Assembly: GCA_025267735.1 (NCBI GenBank)
Contig: CM046301.1
Coordinates: 55,943,872 to 56,007,871, forward strand
Length of the DNA: 64,000 nt
DNA from: Mactra quadrangularis
Taxonomy: Eukaryota > Mollusca > Bivalvia > Venerida > Mactridae
Direction: 5' to 3'
Shown piece after piece: positions 11,761 to 23,800 of the stretch (its first letter is position 1; every line of letters starts with the position of its first letter). The translations under genes were made by a program, and so were the position numbers. A model generated the notes under the pieces. That model was not told the origin of the DNA and searched no databases. It worked only from the letters and a program-made list of their open reading frames with translations.

Positions 11761-13400
11761 GAAAGACATAACTCCTAACTAATGGGTATACAGCATTATG
11801 TTTAGGTTTTTATATCTCTTGGTCTTGCGAATATCAAATCGTTGATACTTGTTAGCTTGTCAGTTGACTCTGGAAGCAAATTGTTTCTAAGATGGCAATT
11901 TAGAGACACTATTCTGATAATATTTAATTCATTGAACAACATATGTTGTGATATCCTTAGAATAGCGACCACTTTCCCAATATGTTTGCCACTTCAATAA
12001 TAATCAATATGTATTTAAAGGAGGTTATAAAAAAGAAGAAAAAAATAATGACATTGTAAGTATTGTGTGCATGTTCTATTATTTTTCAATAGTATATTTA
12101 TGTCAAAGCAATTGATAGAAATCCTGTTGACATTGTAACACATTTTGATAGTAAATAAGAGAAATTGCATTAGGATCATTTCAAGTCCGATCTAGACATC
12201 AGATATCACAACTGAATGTTCTTTATTTCATTGTAAGTGACTCTGGCCATTGATAAAAAATGGAGATATAACAAAAGCTCATTTCCATCAAAAGTGTGTA
12301 GTAGAAATTGGTTTTATTTACAAGGATTGAGAGAAATTACGTGGTGTAGATGCCAATTCTTATTATAAGCGTATACACTGCTATTTGAACCCAGTGTCTA
12401 GCTCATGATTTAGCAAATAGTGTTACACTGTGCAAGATGGTGGTTTTAAGGGATTCATTAATTACAAAACATGGCCAAGTAGAAAATTTAAAAATGTATT
12501 GTTTCACTTAACACTAAATATCTTGAAAGAACACATAACAGATCTGATGCAACAACAAAATTGTTCAACAAATGGTCACTTCTGCTGCAATTTGCTGAGC
12601 ACCAAAAATATCTGACGACATTGGTGTGCTGATACTCTTTTGAGATATCTATTTTGTTGGAGTGACACTATAACAATGCGGTCAACTGACATTCGTCCAA
12701 AATGTAATGTTACAAGTCAGTCAGTTTTTGGCAATGTAAAGAAGGTACACTATTAGTATGGGTATAAAATATGCTTTTAAAGCTAGTTCACCTATTCTAC
12801 ATCAAAAGTGGAGACATTTATGATATCTTTTGGCCATAAGCTAGTACCCGCTTGGATACTTTCTAAAAACAATAATCATTAATATGTTTAGTTTACCATT
12901 GCATATGCTTAGAGTGTTGAGTTCAAAATACTCTGTCAACAATTATTTGTGTCGTCACTTGAACATGTTGTTATCAACATACAAAACTACCAGAGAAATT
13001 GTGCTATCGTCATGTAATATTATTAGACAGAAGCAAACTTAACATTTAAGCACATATTCTAATAAAGTCAAGTTTAGTCAAGCCAGACTGTATCATTGTT
13101 TGTGTAATGACATTGATAGAGCTTAGTCAATTAGTTTCTTCCTCATTTTTTGGCAAATGCTTATTTTGCTATTGACATGTTTCAGTTTATTTTCACTGCA
13201 TCGAAATATTTCAACTAAAAGGATTGTAAGCTTTTCAAATATCCACACATATTGCAATCTTAAACAAAACGATAGCACTTTATAATAATCCTAAATTAAA
13301 TTGTCTACTGTAAAATGTATATTAACCCAATTTTATTTTCCCGTTTTTCTTTATTTAAATGGCTTATATTTTGGAAATTAAATTAGTTTGTCCATCACAA
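11761..13400. other. AT-rich spacer, no gene seen
   Basis: No splice-bounded frame or recognised repeat stands out. The 61-codon frame at 12430-12615 has no supporting feature. It lies downstream of the last Ly6-1 exon found, so a small terminal Ly6-1 exon could be hidden here. Confidence 0.4.
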
Positions 13401-13473
13401 TTTGAGGGTTGCCAGCAAGACTGTATTAAGTACATTGCGTTGAAGACCTAGTATCTTGCGGGCAACCCTCGAA
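13401..13473. repeat. Short inverted repeat (MITE-like)
   Basis: TTTGAGGGTTGCCAGCAAGA at the left is matched by the reverse complement of TCTTGCGGGCAACCCTCGAA at the right, two mismatches in 20, around a 30-bp loop. Confidence 0.65.
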
Positions 13474-14039
13474 TTATTTATCAAATTTTCATTTCATTTT
13501 AACCTCGGCTTTTATGAGATTCAGGCATTTTGATTGCTTCCAAATCTCATAGTGACCGAGTTTTCTCATGAAGGCCATGTTTTTTTCTTCCACAAAAATG
13601 CCGCCATTGTGAATGTTGGTACAATCTGAGCGTTTTTTATTGGGACCCTATCTGCGACAATTGTGAATTAAGTGTTTCCATAACGGCCTGTATTCGGCTG
13701 AAGACAGTCATTATAAACCGAGGCCACAGGGGAATGCTAATATGTCTGTTTTCAGCCAAATAAGTAGGCCATTATGAAAACACTTCACTATTTACAATAC
13801 ATTATTGCTAAAAAAATAGAACTGGTTGAATTTGCTGCGTAATTGTAATATTTGACCCCACCTTGAATCTTGAGTTGCTAATAGATTATCAGGTGGGATT
13901 AACTAGTTTTACAAATTTGAGAGTTTATAAAGATTCAAAAAATCATATAACAAACATTGAAACTTAAACCCAAATGTGTTTGTTTCCGTCCATGTATGTA
14001 CTCGTATATTATATACTGAACTATTAGATCATATCGGCC

Positions 14040-14536
14040 ATTTTAGCCGCCATTTTGGATTTATAATTGTTAATAATAGGTTATAACTAAGTGAAATCAA
14101 TCGGATTCTTTAATAACATGAACTATTCTATAAGTAAATAAATTTCTACAGCACTAAGTCTCTTTCTGCCAGTTTGTTCTTTAGATACTGGAAAAATAGC
14201 CTTAACCCGCCAATTTGGCCGCCATTTTGACCGCCATTTTGAATTTAAAAGTTTGTATAAGAAGAACAAAATTTAACCAACTCGATCTGTAAATGTTGAA
14301 ATCACTTTTGTCCTTCATTTTAAGACCATAATGTGTAAAAATACATTTTGCAAGTATAATTTAGCCTCTAGCCGCCATCTTGGTCGCCATATTGGATTCT
14401 GGGAGTTGCCCAAGGATGACAAAGTGGCATCAATCGGATTTGGAATCAGTAAGACCATGACTACCAATAAATTGAATAACATTTTCTACATCATCTCGTG
14501 CAAGGTCATCCTTGGTGTTGGCCGGACTATATAGGA
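14040..14536. repeat. Inverted copies of the AAGATGGCGG repeat
   Basis: Read on the minus strand, 14536-14390 gives TAGTCCGG, GATGATGTAGAAAATG, TTGATGCCACTTTG, TTGGGCAACTCCCA and CAAGATGGCGG. These are the same words in the same order as the units at 10514-11567. Further CCGCCATTTTG motifs lie at 14047-14240. Facing arms about 2.5 kb apart suggest one large element with repeat-built ends, but I could not define outer termini or a target duplication. Confidence 0.65.
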
Positions 14537-14821
14537 CATGATGGTTTTGTTTTAATTTAACTGAAATAACGGTTACTGCTACACTACAACTGACTATAGA
14601 AAATGATAAAACTTTTACTCTTTATCAATATCCTGCTAAACTATTGTAGTGTAGACCCACAAACGATGCATCACGGGAACAAATTCAACATTTTGCTTTC
14701 GGGAGAGTAACTGCTATACATTGGGGTCCAAAAATTAATATTAAATTTTGATGTTTTGAAATATACATTGATATCAATTATAAACTAATTATGTCACACA
14801 AAATGTGTAAAACACACATAC

Positions 14822-17800
14822 CACGTTGTTCGTTACATGTTCCGTAGTTGCATGCACGATAACCACAACATGAATGACATAAAGCGGTAGATCTTTTCCC
14901 TGAATTTGAAGGATACGTTCCACATTCTTCAACCCATGTTAGTCCGTTTTCTGGTTGGGTTATATTCATTTCGCACGTTTTCCATGTTTTAAACGCAATT
15001 TTCATTAAGTATGAACATTTCTGAAACAAAAATAATTATTCAATAGCTTCCATTTTTGTTAATTTGATTTAGCATTTCATTTGCATGATTACATATTTTA
15101 AACTAATTAGTAAATACCTGTTTGTGCATTAAGGCAGATATCGGCACATTTATTTAGTAATAGCCCAAGAGCTTCAGCCTCAGGGCCAATGCAAGGTTAG
15201 TGTGCAAATATTGCCCAAAAATAGCATGTCAAATAATTATACTAACTAATATCTTATTACTTACTAATAAACTAGTAATTTAATACTCCTACCAATATAT
15301 TATCAAGATTAATGGTACCAGTACATTTGTAATTTAGACGTTTCCCGTGCAAACGTAACACGTATATTCATTGGATCATAATTAGTAAAAAATGCGCATG
15401 TGCGTACTTAGTTTTCAAATAGCAATGCCAAACAATAAATCGAGAATGAATATTTATGTTCTCTAAAAACAAGAATGGTTTTACATTTGATAAAGGCAAA
15501 CATAAAGCCAAATAAAAATTAATGTATTGTTTTACCAGTTTTGACATACATCCATAGAAAAATGAATCTGTTCCTCCAAAATTTGATTGGCTTGTATAGC
15601 ACACCTTAAACAATTAAAAGAATATTAACTATAAACTAATGGGTTGCATTGCATACATTTTAAAGAGCACAGATCTCTTTTGATCTGAAATTTTAGTGCA
15701 GGCATACACACATACATCTTTATTGGGCAAAATAATCGGCATTCCAATCCCCTGTAGCTATTCACAACATTCCTGACAATCATTTTTATGAAAAAATGCA
15801 ATATTAAATATCATAATCTGTTAAATCAATTTTGTAATGTAATAATTGAAGAAACAGTTATGAAATATTTAAGCGACAACTCCTGGTGGATACTAATTAT
15901 TTTATAAACAAGATTTCATAATGATAAATGCATTTGTCATCAGTAGACCAAAAACAGTTATTAAAATGTTTGGGTTTAATAGGAACATCATCTTAGAAAC
16001 TGCCAAACAACTTTATAATATAAATCATTTACTTATGAATAGTTTACCTCATCCCCCAGGCACGTGTCTAATGTGGTACAATCAGACGGATTGTTTACTT
16101 CAGACTGTTCAGAGGAGTGGTAATCACAAGAGTAACACTGAGTAACATTCATAGTATCTGGAAAACCAAATATGACAGGGCTTATTTTTTAAAATTAAAT
16201 TAAACATTTCGTTACGATACGCACAGTTTTCCCGTTTTGTACACAACGGTCCTATTGACCTTAGTACGGAGGTGCTGAGCATCATGGGTAAAACTGTTTA
16301 TTTACATGTGAAAACACGTGGCAATGTTGACATTCTAAAAATTTCCCTATCAACTGTTCTGAACAAAAATAATGTTTTTGTCTACGCAAATAAAGTTTAA
16401 CTATTCAGCCAACTATGCACATTGAATTCAACTTTCAACCGGTGGTTAAACCTCAATCCTAACGTGTTTACATCAGCTGCAAATTCAGTAACGACAGTTA
16501 GCTAACGTTACGGGTACGGGACAACTCAACCCGAAGACAACTCAACCCGTGCATAATTCAACTCAAAGTTGAGACAGCTCAATCCATTAGTAGGGGATTG
16601 AGTTGTTTCGGGTTGAGTTGTCTTTGGGTTGAGTTGTTCCGACACTTCCGTTACGGAACGTTTAGGGTAACTGAACACGCTGCTGTCATTCTATACACAG
16701 ACATTTGAAATCGAAAGTAGAATACACAGTTTAACTATTAAGCAGAGGTACCTTTTGAGGTTAAAAAGTACTTTATTATTATTATTATTATTATATACCG
16801 TATTTGTATAGCGCTCTTTTCATATTGAATATATGTTCAAAAGCGCTTCACGATCATATGCATAATTAGGAAAAACGAGCTAAAATGAAAACGAAAATGA
16901 TAGAGATATAAAAACATAAACTGAAAAATAATAATAAACTAAAATTTGTGATCAATAAAGTGCTCATAGTAGTTTAAAAACAACAACAACAACAAAACAA
17001 GTGAATTTTCAACTTTAAAAATAGTGAAAGAGAGGTAATGGATTGTTGGTAGAACGGCAGCTACGTGGTCGATGAGGAATCAGGCCAAATGCCCCGAAAA
17101 TCCATGATTGCAAGGTGCAAAGTTGGATTCTTCTCCAAGGCTCCTACCCAAACATCCATCAGCATCAGCGCCGCGCGTCCCCCAACCATACATTGTATAG
17201 TGATAAAGTAAAAGTGATAATAGTTATGATTAGAGTATGAGAAAAGGCAGCCACCGACCAATAGGGAATCCAGCCAGATGCCTTGAAAAATCCATGATTG
17301 CAAGGTGCAAAGTCGGATTCCAATCCAAGGATCCCTCCGGAACATCCATCAGCGTCAGCGCCTAAATTGGTTAGATAAGGTATTAATCTTAAAGGTAATG
17401 AGTATATAATCGGTGGAAAGGCAACCCCTAGCCAATGGGGAATCTGGCCAGATGCCCTAGAAAATCCATAATTGCAAGGTGCAAAGTCAGATTCCAATCC
17501 AAGGATCCTGCCAGAACATCCATCAGCATCAGCGCCGCGCGTCCCCCGACCATGCATTTTATAGTGATAAAGTAAAAGTGATAATAGTTAAGATTAGAGA
17601 ATGAGAGAAGGCAGCCCTCGACCAATAGGGAATCCAGCCAGATGCCTTGAAAAATCCATGATTGCAAGGTGCAAAGTCGGATTCCAATCCAAGGATCCCT
17701 CCGGAACATCCGTCAGCGTTAGCGCCTAAATTGGATAGATAAGGTATTAATCTTAAAGTTAATGAGTATGTAATCGGTGGAAAGGCAACCCCTAGCCAAT

Positions 17801-20800
17801 GGGGAATCTGGCCAGATGCCCTAGAAAATCCATAATTGCAAGGTGCAAAGTCGGATTCTAATCCAAGGATCCTGCCAGAACATCCATCAGTGTCAGGGCC
17901 TAATTGGTTAGATAAAGTATTATTTTTAAGGGTAATGAGTATGTAATCGGTTGAAAAGCAACCCCCAGCCAATGGGGGAAACTGGCTAGTTGCCCTGTAA
18001 AATCCATAATTGCAAGGTGCAAAGTTGGATTCGAATCCAAGGATCCCACCAGAACATCCATCATTTGGTCGCATATTATTTTGTAATAGACCTAGGTATA
18101 ATTATTATTATCATTTCTTTTTTAAACTATGGTGTTATATGTTTGTAATTTGGGTATATTTTAAGATCATTCAGCCAGATAGTTTCTATTGATTAAAAGA
18201 AATTTCACTGTAGTATTATTGGACGTACTAATAAACAATTTTAAGTAGTCTAAGATTGGTTCATATTTATACTGATCTATTCCAAAACCAAAGTTTTTTG
18301 TCCCAGGGTGATTGATTTAGTGACCATAGTAATTGACAAACAGGTAAGTCTTTAATTTTCTCTTAAAAGTATTTAGAGACTGAGCACACTTGACAGAGTC
18401 TGGAAGTGAATTCCACAATTTTGGCGCAGCATGGCTGAAACTACGATTACCAAAAGTAATTGTCCTAGACCGTTGGACTGTAATAGATAATGAATTGCTA
18501 GATCGGAGGTCTCTGTTGGGTTTATAAACATGTATTAGGTCTATGGTCATTAGGTCATATGTATATGGGACATTGGTTGCTAAGTGCTTTATATGTATAT
18601 ATCAAGAGCTTGTAGCTGATCCGCTGACAAACAGGAAGCCAATGAAGTTCCTTGAGCACTGGTGTTATATGGTCATGACGACGGGTTCTGGTAATGATTC
18701 TTGCTGCTGTATTTTGTAGACGTTCAAGTTTATTCAGATTTGACTTTGAAGTATTTGCAAGAAGGGCATTGCAGTAGTCCAATCTTGATGTAACCAGGGA
18801 ATTTACTAACGTCCTTGTAGCATCCACAGTAAGAAACTTTCTTATGCGACCGATATTTCTTAGCTGATAATAAGACGATCTGCATACAATATTGACATGC
18901 TTCTCCATATCCATGTGTGGTGTGAAGTAAGCACCAAGATTTCTAATACAGTCTTTAGAGTTTATGATGGAATCACCAACTCTAATGGACACGTCTTCAA
19001 CATGTTTACGATTATGTTTGGAAGAGAACAACATAACTTCTGCCTTGTCTGCATTCAGTTTCAGCATGTTGGCATTCATCCATGAAATAATTTCAGTCAA
19101 ACATTTTTCAATACGACTTAATGCTTCCGATCTTGAAATATTATCAATTGGTTTAAAGGATATGTATAGTTGAGAATCATCAGCATAGAAATGATGTAAC
19201 AATCCATGTTGCAAGCAGATGGCACCAACAGGCTTAGTGTACATGGTGAAATATTTAGGCCCTAAGACAGATCCTTGAGGAACACTGTATTTCATCAGCA
19301 CAGGGTCAGAAAGTTCTCCACCAACACAGACTGTTTGGTATCGATCACTCAGATATGACTTTATCCAATTTAGAGCACCATCAGCAAGACCATAGTGAGC
19401 ATGCAGTCTGCTTAACAATGTATGATGGTCTATGGTGTCGAAAGCAGCCGATAGGTCTAGTAACACCAATATTGTTACACAATTATTGTCTAAAGACTGA
19501 AGAATGTCATTTTGCACCTTAAGAAGAGCCGTTTCCGTGGAATGAAATTCTCTGTTGGCAGATTGATAAGGTTCATGCAGATTGTTCTCTTTAAGATGGT
19601 TCTCAAGTCTAACATTTACAACTTTTTCCTAAAATCTTTGACAGAAATGGAAGATTTGAAACCGGTCTGTAATTCTTAAGTACATTTGAATCCAAATCTG
19701 ACTTTTTCAGCAATGGTCTTATAATAGCACTTTTAAATGCTTTTGGTACACTCCCAGCGTTAAGTGATGAATTGATTAGAATTGTGATTACAGGCAAGAG
19801 TTCGGGTAAACATGATTTAAGAAGCCATGTTGGAATAGGATCTAACTCGCAATATTTATTTGGTGACTTCTCAATGATTTTCTTTACTTCTTCTTGTGAA
19901 GCACAAGCTAGACTTTTGAGTTTAGTGCCTTGGAATTGCTCGGTCACAGATTCAGTGGGTGTTTCAGCTTGACTGTTTATAATGTCATTTCTTATGCCTT
20001 CAATTTTTGATGAGAAAAACTCGCTAAAATTCTGAGCAGTGTCTTTCGGTGTGGTTCCAGATGGTAAAAGAGGACCACGCTTTTCTCCATTTAACAAATT
20101 ATTTACAATTTTGAATAAACTTTTGCTATCTCTGCCAGCAGCTTCAACTTTGTCTGAGTAATAGACTTTACGGGCTTCAATCAGCAGTTTGTTATACACA
20201 GCACGTTGATTTCTGTAAATCTGATGATGGATCAAACGTTTTGTTTCCCTCCATTTGCGTTCTAATATACGTTTCAAATGTTTAGCAGAATGTAGCTCCT
20301 CATTAAACCATGGAGATTGAGGACGAACTGTAATTGTCTTTGTGTGTAAAGGAGCATGTTTATCTATCAATTTGGTTAGCTCACTATTATAAATATCAAG
20401 CAGTTCTACAGCATCCAAATTTTGAGAATTTATTTTATTGAAGATAATCAAGTCTTGTTTGAACAACCCAATGTCAATAGCTCTTAACTTTCTGTATGTA
20501 ACAGTTTTGTTTATTGGCTTTGGTTTAGTTGTATCAATGTTAAAAGTAATAGCAAAATGGTCCTGTTTCATATTCCCCTGATGATCACATAGTCCAGGGT
20601 CGGTAACCACAATATCAGAAACAATTGTGCAATTGTCGCGTGTTATTACAATATCAAGTGTGTGACCCTTCACATGAGTTGGTTCATTTACCCACTGCTT
20701 CATACCACAAGAGTCAAGTATATTGGAGAAAATAATAGTATCTCTGTTTGTTCTAGTATCAAGATGAAAGTTCAAATCACCAACAATTAGAATTTCATTT

Positions 20801-23800
20801 TCTTCTGTGGCATATTCACTCAAGAAAGAAGGCCATTCACATTCAAGAAATTTTGAAGTTTTTAAACCGTTTGCTTTTGATGGGGGTGGCCTATAGACAA
20901 TAGCTAGACACAGATTGAATCCACCTATGTCTAAAAGACAGTCAAATAGTTCAAACTGTGACAGCTGTCTCCATTTCAGCTTTTTCAATGTAATTGAGCT
21001 CTTATAGATCAAGGCGACGCCCCCACCACGTTAGGAGCTGCTTCTCATAATCTGTTTCATAACGTATCCGGTAGGCAATAGATCATTTATACAGGAGTCA
21101 TCGTTACTTGTTAGCCAGGTTTCTGTTAAGGCGACAATGTCAAAATTGTTTGGAACTATGAAATCACACAGGGATTCGGCTTTACTTTTGACAGATCTAA
21201 CGTTCATACTACAAACACTCAGTTGTTTTGTTCTTGATTGATAAGGAACAGCATTGGTCAAGATTTTATTTACTTCGACAAGGTTATTTAAATTATTATG
21301 CCTCAGTTTTTCAATATGTTTTCTGCTACTCTCAGGGAAATAACTGGTTCTATAACTTGTGGTAGTGGTACTATATTGTTTAAATTGACCCCATTGTTTG
21401 AACTGATTTTACTTTTCAATTTTCCTCCCCTTTTTGTCCTGTAACTTAACACACCTAGGTTCTTCAATCTATTTACAGTTACCTCAGATACTTTGTATTT
21501 GCCTGGATTAATATGTATGGATTAATATTCCTGTAGTTATTAGCCATCATTTATTTTACAATTTAATGATGATTGTATCTAAACTCGGAAATATACGACG
21601 GTTTTGTCTTCATACGCCGCATTATATTCAACAGCGTGCCAAAAAAACACCAAATTCTACAATGTGTTGCGCCTCTTAATATAGAGGTGCTATCTTTACC
21701 AGTCTTTCATTTTTTAGAAAGACGCCCCGCTAGCTCAGTTGGTAGCACGCAAGTCTACTGATCGAAGGGTCGTGGGGCATACATTCGTGGTCATGGTCAT
21801 GAAATTCTTTCTACAGCCATTCTCCCTCCTACCAACGATTTTTGATTATGTAGGGCAGTTGTCAGTCACTGACGATAGTATGCGCCTAGAAGATGGTCAA
21901 TAGCTAAATCCAGAGGCAGTGTACTGGTTGGCTGACCGCCGTTATATGACCTATACAATCTGTTGCTACGGCGTTAAACCCAACAACAAAAATACAGAAT
22001 GCAGTTTTTCAAGTATCACATTCGTTACTATTCAAAGAAAGATTGGCAAAATACAAATTTTGTTAGCCTCATTGATAGTTGTTGATCACGTGACCATATA
22101 CCTTAAATAACATGTTTCAAATTTCAACTAATCCTCTTGTAAAAATAATTAATTAAAGACATTTGAACACAAAGTCACCGACTTTATTTATCTTTCTGTT
22201 GCACCATTGTGCATGTCGGTGAGTACATTGTACTTTTAAAAACTGTTTTGACACAATAAAATTATTTAAGACTATCAGGATTGAAACCCGATTCCAAAAT
22301 AAGGAAATAAAGACATGGGATGAAAATATAACTTAATCAAGTGTGAAACTACTGTGCCATGGAAGAGATCAATGCGTAGCGTGTGATTCGAGAGACAATT
22401 TAATGATTATTGTCAATAACATCTGACTTATATAGACATATAATAAAATAAAATATAAGCAATATAAGTAATAATACGGACACGGGGCCTCAAAGCTGCA
22501 TGATGCAAATAAATACAATGTATGTACATATGTTATCTGAATACTTACCGTCAACAATACCACATAGTCTTTTGTTACAGTCGTCCTCGTATGTACAACA
22601 TCTGTAAATAAAATACATTTTCTAGTGTTACCGTTACTAGGGTTATGTAATCAATAGATTCGATGAAGGCAATTCCATGAGCCTTGACTAGAAATACGGA
22701 AGTTATATAACATGTGTATGTTTTATGTTTAAAAGTTGAAACAAATACACTTAACAAAACTTGTAAGTATTTAAGGAATGAATGTATAGAAACTGACTTT
22801 CATCGAAAAATAAACGTCACTTTTGGTGATAGCTAATTTGCATAAAGGCCGAAGGCCTTTATGCTGAAATTAGCTATCACCAAAATGACGTTTATTTTTC
22901 GATGAAAGTCAGTTTCTATACATTCATTCCTTATAATTACAACCATTTTTTGCGAAATTTGCGTTAGAATTAAGACCTATTTTCTAATGCGTAGAGCCAA
23001 ATTACGCAATAATGCGTAATAGTGCGCATTAATTTCATTCGGTTAACAGTTTTTTAATGCCAACCGTCGGCCATTTTTTTCTTCGATTGGATGCAGTTTT
23101 TCATTGTTTTCGGACATAACGGCATGAATGATACATTGAAATGAACATGCATTGAGTTTATTTTTAATAAGAGAACACATGAGAGGTGGTACGCTATAGT
23201 GTAACTCTTTTAAACGTTTTAACAAGTTTCAAGTTTCTACGAGAAACACGTGAGTTTATGATGCAAGTTGTGACCTAGATTAATATGTCAACTCGTTGAA
23301 ACCACCAGTGTTTACAAATGAGCGGTTGTTGGATGTACATTTTTCCGAGTTGAATAGCATCTGAGGCTGTGTTATTTAATCAGAATTAGAAAGTTTACTA
23401 CTGAAATTTGGATCACTTGGTGATAACTTAAGCAGTCAGTCCGAGTCAGGAAATTTACATGTCAAGACATTGGATGGATGGCCAAGCTATTATCTGTATC
23501 GAGTAAGTGAATGTTTATTATTTGATTATATGGTTTATATGCTTCTATGTTCTCATGTACATTTTAAAATGATCGGTACTTAGGATGGATTCAAAGTCTG
23601 GTCATATTAATCTGGAAGCATTTTCATTCCGGTCTGATAATAAACGTTATAATTATTGACCTTGTTCACCACTCAATGCAGAATGTATATGCATGAAGTA
23701 TACACATGCACTTCTGCGGATACTACATCATTATGACTAGATACACGTATTATCCAATGTACATATCATTATGTTATACGTTCTTTTTCTACTTGATGAG

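Noticed and set aside
14331..14534. 67-codon + frame
   Set aside because: Lies wholly in the inverted AAGATGGCGG repeat.
17061..18074. Minus-strand frames of 93-171 codons
   Set aside because: They follow the minisatellite unit and shift with it; no start, splice or domain evidence.
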